Source: Rubricella aquisinus (GTDB taxonomy: Bacteria; Pseudomonadota; Alphaproteobacteria; Rhodobacterales; Rhodobacteraceae). From it: a DNA stretch of 64,000 bases. Both the position numbers and the translations under genes were made by a program. The notes beneath the pieces were generated by a model. It ran no database searches and was not told where the DNA came from. It saw nothing but the letters and a program-made list of their open reading frames with translations. This document shows positions 26,062 through 34,572 of the stretch, piece after piece; position 1 is the stretch's first letter, and each line of letters starts with the position of its first letter. Location: assembly GCF_014199445.1 (NCBI RefSeq), contig NZ_JACIJS010000003.1:248001-312000 (forward strand). The letters are read 5' to 3'.

Positions 26062-26554
26062 GCGCAGTGCTCCGTTTCAGATGGCCCAGCCGATCCAGCA
26101 CCCCTTGCAGGATATAGGAGGCGGCGACATGGTCGATCAGGACGGCCCGTTTGGCGCGCGACATATCGGCGTCCAGCAGCGCGCGCTCGGCCGCGACGGT
26201 GGACAGCCGCTCATCCCACAGAGCCACAGGCAGGGACAGGACGCGGGCGATGTTGCGGGCATAGGCACGCGCGGATTGGGCGCGCGGCCCTTCCGATCCG
26301 TCCATGTTCATCGGCAGCCCCATGACGACACCCACCACCCCCCGGTTACCAAAAAGGGTGCGGAGGTCCTCGGAGTCCTTGGAAAACTTGCCCCGTCTCA
26401 GAGTCTCCACCGGAGTTGCCACGCTGCGCAATCCGTCTGACACGGCGATGCCCACGGTCTTTGTGCCAAGGTCGATACCGGCCAGCGCGCCGTGGCTGCC
26501 GATGATGGCGCTAAAGGCCATGATATCATCGTGGACGGTGGCGTTGTTGGTCAT
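26051..26554 (-). CDS. ruvX: Putative pre-16S rRNA nuclease / Holliday junction resolvase YqgF
   Basis: Protein of 167 aa, RNase H-fold YqgF family. Motifs are LAGIDLGTKTVGIAVSD, VVGVVMGLPMNMDGSEGPRA, WDERLSTVAAERALL and VDHVAASYILQGVLD (approximate positions of the catalytic acids). It likely trims 16S rRNA 5' ends. The ATG overlaps the ccmI stop by 4 bp. An ATG at 26521 is an alternative start. Confidence 0.94.
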   Translation of the reverse strand: MTNNATVHDDIMAFSAIIGSHGALAGIDLGTKTVGIAVSDGLRSVATPVETLRRGKFSKDSEDLRTLFGNRGVVGVVMGLPMNMDGSEGPRAQSARAYARNIARVLSLPVALWDERLSTVAAERALLDADMSRAKRAVLIDHVAASYILQGVLDRLGHLKRSTAHGG

Positions 26555-27780
26555 TGCGCGGCAGCCTCGATTGCGGCAACGGCGTCAGGATTTGCGGCGA
26601 ATACTGTGCGTGCTTCGGCCAGCACGGCGTCACGGCGCTCAATCTCCCCCAGCACGGTCAGCGCGCGGACAAGCTGCGCCCATTCGGCGGGTGTGCCGCC
26701 CTCCGTCGCGAGGCGGTTGGACAGACCGGCGACCATCCCTTCAATCATCTCGATCTGATCTTGCGGGGAGAGGTCGCGCGCGGCGTCGATCGTCTCCTGA
26801 TCCGGCCCGCGCAGGGCGGGCGCACCGCCGTTCTGGATGCGTTGCAATTCGACCGCCGCGGCAAGCCCGCCGATCTGGCTCTGGATCGACTGTACCCATG
26901 GTGCCTCTGGTGGGCCTTCTTCCAAAAGCGCGGCCCAGATCCGCAATGCCAGTTCCGGCGAATTGTTTTGCGCCAGCGTCAGGCCCGAATAATAGCGCAA
27001 CACCGGATCGCCGGGATTGCGTTGCAACCCTTCGGCCAATGCGCGTTCCGCCTCTGGTGAGACATAGCCATTGGCCGCGATGATCCGAATTTCAGCAGCT
27101 TCGGCGTAATCCGTGGCGGTCGCGGTGTTGCCAAGGAGGTTCATCACCCGGTCCTGCACCATGCGCGCTTCGGTCACCCGGCCAAGCTGGAGATAGGCCT
27201 GCGCCAGCAACCGATGCCCGGTCACGTCATTTGGCCGCTCAAGCAGAACCTGCTCCAACTGCGGGACAAGCCGCCGGTATTCCGCGATCTCCGCCGTGTC
27301 GGGGATGGTGGGCGGGGGGAGGTTTTCAGCGGCGATCATCGCCTCTGCCTCTTCCTGAGAGGGGCGGTCGAGCCGAGCTTGCTGTATCTCCCCCATCCGG
27401 TTGACAAGGGGCTGATCGGACATGCCGGGCGCGCCAAGGATGACATAGCCGCCCAACGTGCCAGCAATCACAAGGGCCACGGTCCCCCCCACGGCGATCT
27501 GGGTGGCGGAGCGGGGGGCGGGGCCGCCGGTGCCTTCGCTTTCTGCCGCATCGGCCGCGGCGAGCAGTCTGCGCGACACCTCGGTGCGGCTGGCCTCCGC
27601 TTCGGTCGGGGACAGGACACCGCGCGCGAGATCGGCTTCAATCTCCTGCAACTGATCCTTGTAGATCTGCATGTCATAGGCGGCCGCACGCCCCGCATCC
27701 CCGCTTTTGCGCAGCATTGGGCGCAGCACATAGGCGGCAACGGCGAGAGTCAGGATGGCGGCAACAGCCCAGAACAGCAT
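26551..27780 (-). CDS. ccmI: Cytochrome c maturation protein CcmI
   Basis: Protein of 409 aa from the ATG at 27780. Two membrane segments (residues 2-19 and about 95-112) flank a CcmI cytoplasmic loop (YKDQLQEIEADLARGVLSPTEAEASRTEVSRRLL). A periplasmic TPR-like domain follows (GHRLLAQAYLQLGRVTEARM, ALAEGLQRNPGDPVLRYYSG). CcmI chaperones apocytochromes c to the CcmFH haem ligase. A GTG at 27795 is in frame with a more distant AGGAG, so the start is uncertain by five codons. Its presence fits the two c-type cytochromes in this window. Confidence 0.94.
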   Translation of the reverse strand: MLFWAVAAILTLAVAAYVLRPMLRKSGDAGRAAAYDMQIYKDQLQEIEADLARGVLSPTEAEASRTEVSRRLLAAADAAESEGTGGPAPRSATQIAVGGTVALVIAGTLGGYVILGAPGMSDQPLVNRMGEIQQARLDRPSQEEAEAMIAAENLPPPTIPDTAEIAEYRRLVPQLEQVLLERPNDVTGHRLLAQAYLQLGRVTEARMVQDRVMNLLGNTATATDYAEAAEIRIIAANGYVSPEAERALAEGLQRNPGDPVLRYYSGLTLAQNNSPELALRIWAALLEEGPPEAPWVQSIQSQIGGLAAAVELQRIQNGGAPALRGPDQETIDAARDLSPQDQIEMIEGMVAGLSNRLATEGGTPAEWAQLVRALTVLGEIERRDAVLAEARTVFAANPDAVAAIEAAAQ

Positions 27781-28023
27781 AGCGATCTTTCTCACAAAAC
27801 GGTCGCTCCTAGGTAACGGCTGGCCCGGCCTTGGGCAATGGAGGATGACAATTTAGCACATGGCATGTCGCAGCCGCCCCGCCCTGTCGAAAACAGACCG
27901 GGAAGTGCCGCCTTTCAGGCAGGGACGGTGCAGATAAAATGAAAAAACGAAGCCGGGGTGCTTGCAGGTTTCTGTCGGGCTTGGCACCACTCACCACACG
28001 GATCATTTTCGAGGGAGCCAGCC

Positions 28024-29271
28024 ATGGGCCGCTATTCCGCATTTGCCATCGCAAAGCAGGCCTTCAGCCATCACAAAGGCTGGGACCGGGCATGGCCGTC
28101 GCCTGAGCCGAAGCCCGAATATGACGTGGTGATCGTGGGTGCGGGCGGGCACGGATTGGCCACCGCATATTATCTGGCGAAAAACCACGGCGTGCGAAAG
28201 GTCGCGGTGATCGAAAAAGGCTGGCTTGGCGGCGGGAATACGGGCCGGAACACGACGATCATCCGCTCCAACTACCTTCAGCCGTCCTCCATGGCGATTT
28301 TCGAGAAGGCGCGCAGCCTCTACGAAGATCTAAGCCAAGAATTTAACTACAACATCATGTTCAGCCCGCGCGGCGTTCTGATGCTCGCCCAGACGGAGCA
28401 TGAATTGCGCGCGTGGAAACGGACCTATCACGCCAACCGCATCGCGGGTATCGAGAGCGAAATGGTCACCCCCCGCCAAATCAAGGAGATTGTGCCGATC
28501 ATCAATCTCAGCGGGCCACGCTATCCGGTGCTCGGCGGGCTGTGGCAGCCGCGCGGCGGCACGGCGCGGCACGATGCGGTCGCGTGGGGCTATGCCCGTG
28601 GCGCGGCGGAAATGGGCGTCGATATCATCCAGCAATGCGAGGTCACGGGCGTGGATCGCGACGCGGAGGGTGTCACGGGCGTGCAGACAACCAAAGGTGC
28701 GATCAGGACGAAAAAGCTCTGCATCGTGGTGGCGGGCAATTCCGGCGTGATGGCGGAGCGCGCGGGCTTCCGCCTGCCGGTCGAGAGTGTGGCGTTGCAA
28801 GCGCTTGTCTCCGAGCCGATCAAGCCCGCGATGGATTGCGTCGTCATGGCCAACACCGTGCACGGCTATATGAGCCAGTCGGACAAGGGCGAAATGGTCA
28901 TCGGCGGCGGCGCGGACGGGTTCAACAACTACACCCAGCGCGGCTCTTTCCACCATATCGAGGAAACGCTGCGCGCGCTGGTGGAGACATTCCCGATGAT
29001 TTCCCGCCTCAAGATGCTGCGCCAATGGGGCGGCGTGGTGGACATGACCGGCGACCGTTCCCCCATCATCGGCACAACGCCGGTGCCGGGTGTGTTCATC
29101 AATTGCGGCTGGGGCACGGGCGGGTTCAAGGCGATCCCCGGCTCCGGCTGGGCCACGGCGGAAATGGTCGCGAAGGGCACGCCGGGTGATCTGGCCGCCC
29201 CGTTCAGTTTGGACCGCTTCACCGAAGGACGGATGATCGACGAGAGCGTCGCGGCGGCGGTGGCGCACTGA
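28024..29271 (+). CDS. soxB: Sarcosine oxidase beta subunit
   Basis: Protein of 415 aa. The FAD-binding motif VVIVGAGGHGLATAYYLAKN is at residues 35-54. The segment TARHDAVAW (from about 180) corresponds to the His that covalently anchors FMN in studied heterotetrameric enzymes. The C-terminus has INCGWGTGGFKAIPGSG. It oxidises sarcosine to glycine with release of formaldehyde equivalents to tetrahydrofolate on the alpha subunit. The ATG at 28024 follows GAGGGAGCC. First gene of a soxB-(two small genes)-soxD-soxA-soxG run. Confidence 0.97.
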   Translation: MGRYSAFAIAKQAFSHHKGWDRAWPSPEPKPEYDVVIVGAGGHGLATAYYLAKNHGVRKVAVIEKGWLGGGNTGRNTTIIRSNYLQPSSMAIFEKARSLYEDLSQEFNYNIMFSPRGVLMLAQTEHELRAWKRTYHANRIAGIESEMVTPRQIKEIVPIINLSGPRYPVLGGLWQPRGGTARHDAVAWGYARGAAEMGVDIIQQCEVTGVDRDAEGVTGVQTTKGAIRTKKLCIVVAGNSGVMAERAGFRLPVESVALQALVSEPIKPAMDCVVMANTVHGYMSQSDKGEMVIGGGADGFNNYTQRGSFHHIEETLRALVETFPMISRLKMLRQWGGVVDMTGDRSPIIGTTPVPGVFINCGWGTGGFKAIPGSGWATAEMVAKGTPGDLAAPFSLDRFTEGRMIDESVAAAVAH

Positions 29272-29392
29272 TGGGAATGAAATGCAACAGGTTGGGTGAG
29301 TGTGTGCCGCAACGCGGTGCAGGCGCGCGCCCTTCGGTTAGGACTCAGGCCGCGAAATACGGCATGGAACCGCTTTTCCTTGAGGCTTTATC

Positions 29393-29569
29393 ATGACCCC
29401 CCAAACCCTCAATTACCTCATCTTTGGTATCGGCATCGGCCTCCTCATCCAGCCCGTTTGGCAGATGGCCAAGGGGGAGATGGCTGCCGCTGCCCCCTTT
29501 GCGGCCATTGGCATTGGCCTGTGGGTTTTCGCACTTATTCGCATCCGCGTCCGGTCGGGGAAGGACTGA
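29393..29569 (+). CDS. Small two-segment membrane protein inside the sox operon
   Basis: Protein of 58 aa, MTPQTLNYLIFGIGIGLL at the start, with two hydrophobic stretches (residues 8-22 and 34-51) separated by QMAKGEMAA, ending in RIRVRSGKD. TTGAGG lies about 12 nt upstream of the ATG. It sits 122 bp after soxB on the same strand. Function unknown. I have not matched it to a family. Confidence 0.6.
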   Translation: MTPQTLNYLIFGIGIGLLIQPVWQMAKGEMAAAAPFAAIGIGLWVFALIRIRVRSGKD

Positions 29570-29658
29570 GCGATGCCCTTAACCCATCATAAACTTTCGG
29601 AACCCTTTGCGCCCTTGAGTGTTGGAAATGGTACCAACACAGGAAAGGAGCCTGTCAC

Positions 29659-29799
29659 ATGTCTGACAAAGGAAAATCCGGAATGTCGTTCATCCTCGGC
29701 GGTCTTGTCGTCGCGGTTATCGCGCTTGGCGCGTATGTCTACACCGATGGTTTCGGCGCCAATGAGCCCGAAATCTCTGTCGATCTCGTCGAAGGCTGA
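29659..29799 (+). CDS. Tiny single-span membrane protein inside the sox operon
   Basis: Protein of 46 aa: a short charged start (SDKGKSGM), one membrane helix (residues 10-28, FILGGLVVAVIALGAYVY) and an acidic tail (EPEISVDLVEG). A strong AAGGAG lies 9 nt upstream of the ATG, which supports translation. It lies 90 bp after the 58-aa gene and 43 bp before soxD. Function unknown. Confidence 0.65.
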   Translation: MSDKGKSGMSFILGGLVVAVIALGAYVYTDGFGANEPEISVDLVEG

Positions 29800-29810
29800 C
29801 GCATCGCATT

Positions 29811-29843
29811 ATGCGCGCCTCGCTCAAGTCTGGAGGCGCGCAT
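29811..29843 (+). promoter_or_regulatory. Perfect hairpin covering the soxD ribosome site and start codon
   Basis: ATGCGCGCCTC (29811-29821) and GAGGCGCGCAT (29833-29843) form an 11-bp perfect stem with an 11-base loop. The 3' arm contains the GGAGG ribosome site (29832-29836) and the first two bases of the soxD ATG (29842). If it forms, soxD translation would be blocked unless ribosomes or a factor open it. Confidence 0.65.
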
Positions 29844-30165
29844 GCTGACCCTAACCTGCCCCTGTTGCGGGGTATCCGGCGAAGAAACCGAATTCGCCCC
29901 CGGCGGTGAAGCGCATCTCAAGCGGTTTGGCCCCGGCTCCTCGGACGAGGATTTTCGCGACTACCTGTTCCAGCGTCAAAACCCGCGCGGCGTGCATTTT
30001 GAGCGCTGGCGGCACGCGTTTGGCTGCGGCAAGTGGTTCCATGCCGCGCGCTGTACGCAAACGCTCGAGGTGTTCGGCACCTATCCCGGCCAGACCAGCA
30101 CCCCCACCCCTGACATCATCGCCGCCATCAAGGCGCGCCGCCCCGAATGGGAGCCGCAAGCATGA
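29842..30165 (+). CDS. soxD: Sarcosine oxidase delta subunit
   Basis: Protein of 107 aa, the zinc-binding small subunit. The N-terminal cysteines are CPCC (residues 6-9) and the later motif GCGKWFHAARC supplies His67/Cys71. The family pattern FRDYLFQRQNPRGVHFERWRH is present. It overlaps soxA by 4 bp. The ribosome site is inside a strong inverted repeat. Confidence 0.97.
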   Translation: MLTLTCPCCGVSGEETEFAPGGEAHLKRFGPGSSDEDFRDYLFQRQNPRGVHFERWRHAFGCGKWFHAARCTQTLEVFGTYPGQTSTPTPDIIAAIKARRPEWEPQA

Positions 30166-33146
30166 CCACCCGTCTGTCGAAAGGGGGGCGGCTCATTGAC
30201 CGCACCCGCCCGGTGAAATTCCAGTTCAACGGCCAATATTATAAAGGGTTCGCGGGCGACACGCTTGCCTCTGCCCTGTTGGCGAATGGTCACACGACCG
30301 TGGGCCGCTCGTTCAAATATCACCGCCCGCGCGGGATCGTCGCCTCTGGTGCAGAGGAGCCGAACGCGCTGATGGGGCTTGGCACCGGCAACAGGTTTGA
30401 GCCGAACGCGCGCGCCACGGTGGTGGAGCTGCAAGACGGCACATATGCCGAAAGCCAGAACCACTGGCCAAGCCTCGCCTTTGACGTGGGCGTGCTGAAT
30501 GACAGCCTGTCCAAATTCTTCCCGGCGGGCTTTTACTACAAAACCTTCATGTATCCGCGCGCGGCGTGGAAGCATGTGTTCGAACCGGTGATCCGGGCGG
30601 CAGCGGGGCTGGGAAAAGCGCCGACCAAGGCCGACCCCGACACATACGAGTATTACTACGCCTATACCGATGTGCTGGTGATCGGCGCGGGGCTTGCGGG
30701 CCTTACGGCGGCGCGGCAGGCAGCGGATGCGGGCCTGCGTGTGCTCATCCTTGAGCAATCCCCCCATGTCGGCGGGCGGCTCAACACCGAAGAGGCGGAT
30801 GTCGAGGGCGCGCCCGGTGCCGATTGGGCGCGGGCGGAGGCCGCAGCACTCGCCGCGATGCCCAACGTCACCCTGCGCACCCGCACCATGGGCGCGGGCG
30901 TCTACGATCACGGCTATATCCTCGCCAATGAGCGGCTTGATGGCCCGGTGCGAGAGCGGCTCTGGCGGATCCGTGCAAAACAGGTCGTCACTGCGACAGG
31001 CGCGATTGAGCGGCCGCTTGCCTTTGCCGGGAATGACCGGCCGGGCGTGATGCTGGCCTCCGCCGTGCGCGACTATGTGGCGCTTTACGGTGTGTCGCCG
31101 GGGGACCGGACCGTTGTTGTGACAAATAATGACGATGCCTACCGCACCGCGATTGCGCTGAAACGCGCCGGGCTGGATGTGCCGGCGATCCTTGACGCGC
31201 GCCCCGCCGCCACCGGCCCGCTGCCGCGCATGGCGCGCGAATTGGGTATCCGGGTGGAGCTTGGCAAAGGCATCGCGAAGGTCGTCGGGGGCAAAACCCT
31301 CAAATCGGTCGAGATTTGCGCCCATGCGGGCGAAGGCGCGGTGCTGGAAGTGATCCCGTGCGAATGCGTCGCGATGTCGGGTGGCTGGTCGCCCATCGTG
31401 CATCTGTGGTCCCATTGCGGAGGCAAGCTCACATGGGATGAGGATTTGATCGCGTTCCGCCCTGACCTTGAGCGTGCACCGACAGGCGACCGGGGGCAGG
31501 GCTTCGTGCTGCCCGCAGGGGCCGCGAACGGGTATTTCAGCGCGACCCAGATCGTGGAGGACGCGGTGGCCATGGGTCAGCGCGCGGTGCGTGAGGCCGG
31601 GGGAAGCCCCGCCTCTGGCACCGCCCCCACCGTGACGGAGGACGTGACCGAAGAAGCGCCCGCCATGCCCGTCTGGATGATGCCTGAGCGGGCAAGCTAT
31701 AAGCTGCGCTCCAAGGCGTTTCTCGATTTCCAGAACGATGTGAAGGTCTCCGACGTGCAGCTTGCCGCCCAAGAGGGCTATGAAAGTGTTGAGCATACCA
31801 AGCGCTACACCACGCTTGGCATGGCGACGGATCAGGGCAAGCTGAGCAATATCAACGGGCTTGCGATCCTTGCCGATAGCCTCGGTGCGGCGATCCCGGA
31901 TGTGGGCACCACCACCTTCCGCCCGCCCTACACACCCGTCACCATCGGCACATTGGCCGGGGAGGCGCGCGGCGCGTTGTTCAAACCCTTGCGCAAAACC
32001 GCGATTGATGGCTGGCATGAGGCACAAGGGGCCACGTTCGAGCCGGTCGCTGATTGGCGCCGCCCCTTCGCCTATCCAAAGAACGGGGAGAGCGTGCACG
32101 CCGCTGTCAATCGCGAGGTGCTGACGGCGCGGGAGAAGGTATCGCTTCTTGATGCCTCGACCCTTGGCAAAATCCTTGTGAAGGGGCCGGATGCGGGCAA
32201 GTTCCTCAATCTGATGTACACCAATCCCATGGCGGGCCTGAAACCGGGCCGCTGCCGCTATGGCCTGATGCTGAATGAAAACGGGTTTCTGTGGGATGAT
32301 GGCGTGGTCGCGCGCTTGGATGAGGACACGTTCCTTGTGCACACCACCACCGGCAATTCGGACCGGGTCCATGCGTGGTTTGAGGAATGGCTACAGACCG
32401 AATGGTGGGACATGCAGGTCTATACCGCCAACGTGACAGAGCAATATGCCCAAGTCGCGGTCGTCGGCCCCAAGGCGCGCGAATTGTTGCAGGCGATGGG
32501 CACGGATATGGACCTGTCGAATGACGCGCTGCCCTTCATGGGCTGGGCGGATGGCACCATCGGCGGGATCAAGGCGCGGGTGTACCGGATCAGCTTCTCC
32601 GGCGAGTTGAGCTATGAAGTGGCGATCCCGGCGGGGCAGGGGCTCGCCTTTTGGGAGGCCGCGATGGAGGCTGGCGCGCCGATGGGTGTGGCCCCCTATG
32701 GCACCGAGGCGCTTCATGTACTGCGGGCCGAGAAGGGCTTTATCATCGTGGGTGACGAAAGCGATGGCACCGTCACGCCTCACGACCTTGGCCTTTCCTG
32801 GGCCGTGTCGCAAAAGAAAGAGGATTTCATCGGCAAACGCGCATTGGAGCGCGCCGATCTGACCCGCGAAGGCCGCAAGCAGCTTGTCGGATTGGAAACG
32901 GTGGAGCCGTCGGTTGTGCTGCCCGATGGCGCTCATGCAGTGGAGCATGACCGGATGATCGGCCATGTGACCTCCACCTATTTCTCTCCCACGCTGGGCC
33001 GCTCCATCGCGATGGCGTTGATTGAGGGCGGGTTGAGCCGGACGGGCGATATGCTCGAATTCCCTATCTCTGACGACAAAACCATCCGGGCCAAAATCGT
33101 CAGCCCGGTATTCTATGACCCGGAAGGAGCGCGGCAGAATGTCTGA
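30162..33146 (+). CDS. soxA: Sarcosine oxidase alpha subunit
   Basis: Protein of 994 aa. Domains in order: an N-terminal 2Fe-2S-ferredoxin-like domain without iron ligands (FQFNGQYYKGFAGDTLASALLANG), an NAD-binding pyridine-nucleotide oxidoreductase fold (VLVIGAGLAGLTAARQAAD, about residues 172-190), and a C-terminal GcvT-like tetrahydrofolate domain (from about residue 600; LHVLRAEKGFIIVGDESDGT). It channels the formaldehyde equivalent to THF, forming 5,10-methylene-THF. The ATG at 30162 overlaps soxD by 4 bp; the stop overlaps soxG by 8 bp. Confidence 0.98.
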   Translation: MTTRLSKGGRLIDRTRPVKFQFNGQYYKGFAGDTLASALLANGHTTVGRSFKYHRPRGIVASGAEEPNALMGLGTGNRFEPNARATVVELQDGTYAESQNHWPSLAFDVGVLNDSLSKFFPAGFYYKTFMYPRAAWKHVFEPVIRAAAGLGKAPTKADPDTYEYYYAYTDVLVIGAGLAGLTAARQAADAGLRVLILEQSPHVGGRLNTEEADVEGAPGADWARAEAAALAAMPNVTLRTRTMGAGVYDHGYILANERLDGPVRERLWRIRAKQVVTATGAIERPLAFAGNDRPGVMLASAVRDYVALYGVSPGDRTVVVTNNDDAYRTAIALKRAGLDVPAILDARPAATGPLPRMARELGIRVELGKGIAKVVGGKTLKSVEICAHAGEGAVLEVIPCECVAMSGGWSPIVHLWSHCGGKLTWDEDLIAFRPDLERAPTGDRGQGFVLPAGAANGYFSATQIVEDAVAMGQRAVREAGGSPASGTAPTVTEDVTEEAPAMPVWMMPERASYKLRSKAFLDFQNDVKVSDVQLAAQEGYESVEHTKRYTTLGMATDQGKLSNINGLAILADSLGAAIPDVGTTTFRPPYTPVTIGTLAGEARGALFKPLRKTAIDGWHEAQGATFEPVADWRRPFAYPKNGESVHAAVNREVLTAREKVSLLDASTLGKILVKGPDAGKFLNLMYTNPMAGLKPGRCRYGLMLNENGFLWDDGVVARLDEDTFLVHTTTGNSDRVHAWFEEWLQTEWWDMQVYTANVTEQYAQVAVVGPKARELLQAMGTDMDLSNDALPFMGWADGTIGGIKARVYRISFSGELSYEVAIPAGQGLAFWEAAMEAGAPMGVAPYGTEALHVLRAEKGFIIVGDESDGTVTPHDLGLSWAVSQKKEDFIGKRALERADLTREGRKQLVGLETVEPSVVLPDGAHAVEHDRMIGHVTSTYFSPTLGRSIAMALIEGGLSRTGDMLEFPISDDKTIRAKIVSPVFYDPEGARQNV

Positions 33147-33663
33147 TACCGTCACCATCACCCGCGCCCGTGTCCGGGGCATGATCACCCTGCGCGGCGA
33201 TCTCGATAGCAGTGTTTTGCGCAAGGCCGTTGAGGTGATCGCCTCGATGCCCGCACAGCGCAGCATTGCCCGCAAGGGTGACAATGCTGCAGCGTGGATG
33301 AGCCCTGATGAGCTGCTTTTGATGGTGCCGCATGACGCGGTGTCACAGACCATAACGGATCTGTCGGGCGCGCTGGAGGGCACCCATCACCTTGTCGCTG
33401 ATGTGTCCGACGCGCGCGCGATATTCAGCGTCAATGGGCCTGCATGGCGCGAAGTGCTGGCCAAGGGCGCGCCGGTGGATTTCCACAGCTTTGGCACGGA
33501 TGAGGTCCGCCGCACCCGGATCGGGCAGGTCGCCGCTGCGTTCTGGCCCACCGCGCAGGGGGCGGAGGTGATCTGCTTTGCCTCCGTCGCGGACTATATG
33601 CAGGCGTGGCTGACGACCTCTGCGACCGAAGGCACGCTGCCCGACATCCTGCCGCGCGGATAG
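33139..33663 (+). CDS. soxG: Sarcosine oxidase gamma subunit
   Basis: Protein of 174 aa with a partial GcvT fold, matching the gamma subunit (RKGDNAAAWMSPDELLLMVPHDAV, HHLVADVSDARAIFSVNGPAWREVL, RIGQVAAAFWPTAQGAEVICFASVADYMQAWL). It completes the heterotetramer. The ATG lies inside the end of soxA, with GGAAGGAG upstream. No folD, glyA or purU follow, unlike many sox operons; an ABC transporter begins 113 bp later. Confidence 0.95.
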   Translation: MSDTVTITRARVRGMITLRGDLDSSVLRKAVEVIASMPAQRSIARKGDNAAAWMSPDELLLMVPHDAVSQTITDLSGALEGTHHLVADVSDARAIFSVNGPAWREVLAKGAPVDFHSFGTDEVRRTRIGQVAAAFWPTAQGAEVICFASVADYMQAWLTTSATEGTLPDILPRG

Positions 33664-33776
33664 CCGACGATTCCTTGCGTCATACCAGAGGTGACGCAAG
33701 GGCAACCCATTGACAGCGCCGATCAGTTGGCCAACCCTGCACGGCAGTTTCAAACCGCTATGACAGGGACAAAACC

Positions 33777-34526
33777 ATGAAAAAGACACTCGTCACCGCC
33801 GCCATCATGACCGCATTCGCCGGTCAGGCCATCGCGATGGACGTGGATATCTGCGTGGAGGGCGCCTACCCGCCGTTCTCCTACACCACCGATACCGGCG
33901 CGGTTGAGGGCTTTGACATCGACATCGCCAACGCCCTTTGCGAAGAAATGGGCGCGACCTGCGAAATGGTCAAAACCGATTGGGACGGCATCATCCCCGC
34001 GCTGCTTGAGGGCAAGTGCGACGCGATCATCGCCTCCATGTCGATCACCGAAGAGCGTAAGCAGGTCATCGACTTTTCCGAGAAGTATTACCAGACCCCG
34101 GCAATCTTCCTTGGTGCTGAAGGCATGACCCTGGACATGCTTGAGGGCAAGGTCGTGGGCGTGCAGCGCGGCACGATCCATCAGGATTTCATGGAAGGCG
34201 AGTTTCCGGGTATCGAGCTGCGCCTCTATGGTTCTCAGGACGAAGCCTATCTCGACCTGACCTCTGGCCGGATCGATGCGATCATGGCGGACAGCATCGC
34301 GATGGATGACGGCTTCCTCAAGACGGATGCGGGCGAAGGTTATGCCTTTTTCGGGCCGGGCTATTCGATCCCGCAATATCACGGCGACGGTGCCGGGATC
34401 GGCGTGCGTCAGGCCGATACGGACCTGCGCGACAAGTTCTCCGCCGCGATCCAAGCGATCCGTGCGGACGGCACCTATGCCGAGATCAACGCCAAGTATT
34501 TCGATTTCGACATCTATAGCGACTAA
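33777..34526 (+). CDS. Polar amino-acid ABC transporter binding protein
   Basis: Protein of 249 aa with a signal peptide (TLVTAAIMTAFAGQAIA). It has the family 3 binding-protein pattern: GAYPPFSYTTDTGAVEGFDIDIANAL, DWDGIIPALLEGKCDAIIASMSITEERKQVIDFSEKYY, and SGRIDAIMADS. This is the HisJ/ArgT/octopine-binding branch, which suggests lysine, arginine, ornithine or histidine, but the exact ligand cannot be read. It heads a binding protein-permease-permease unit. Confidence 0.93.
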   Translation: MKKTLVTAAIMTAFAGQAIAMDVDICVEGAYPPFSYTTDTGAVEGFDIDIANALCEEMGATCEMVKTDWDGIIPALLEGKCDAIIASMSITEERKQVIDFSEKYYQTPAIFLGAEGMTLDMLEGKVVGVQRGTIHQDFMEGEFPGIELRLYGSQDEAYLDLTSGRIDAIMADSIAMDDGFLKTDAGEGYAFFGPGYSIPQYHGDGAGIGVRQADTDLRDKFSAAIQAIRADGTYAEINAKYFDFDIYSD

Positions 34527-34535
34527 TTGATCACG

Positions 34536-34564
34536 CTCCGGGCGGGGTTTATTCCCGCCCGGAG
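34536..34564 (+). promoter_or_regulatory. Strong hairpin between binding-protein and permease genes
   Basis: CTCCGGGCGGG (34536-34546) pairs perfectly with CCCGCCCGGAG (34554-34564) across a 7-base loop. The 3' arm ends in GGAG, the ribosome site of the permease ATG at 34573 (8-nt spacing). Such structures in ABC operons commonly keep binding protein high and permease low, by protecting upstream mRNA or by limiting downstream translation. Confidence 0.65.
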
Positions 34565-34572
34565 ACACCCTT

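Noticed and set aside
30081-32372. Long open frame of 763 codons on the minus strand opposite soxA
   Set aside because: It is antisense to the well-supported soxA gene in high-GC DNA, has an abnormal His/Arg-rich composition and matches no fold. A byproduct of codon bias.
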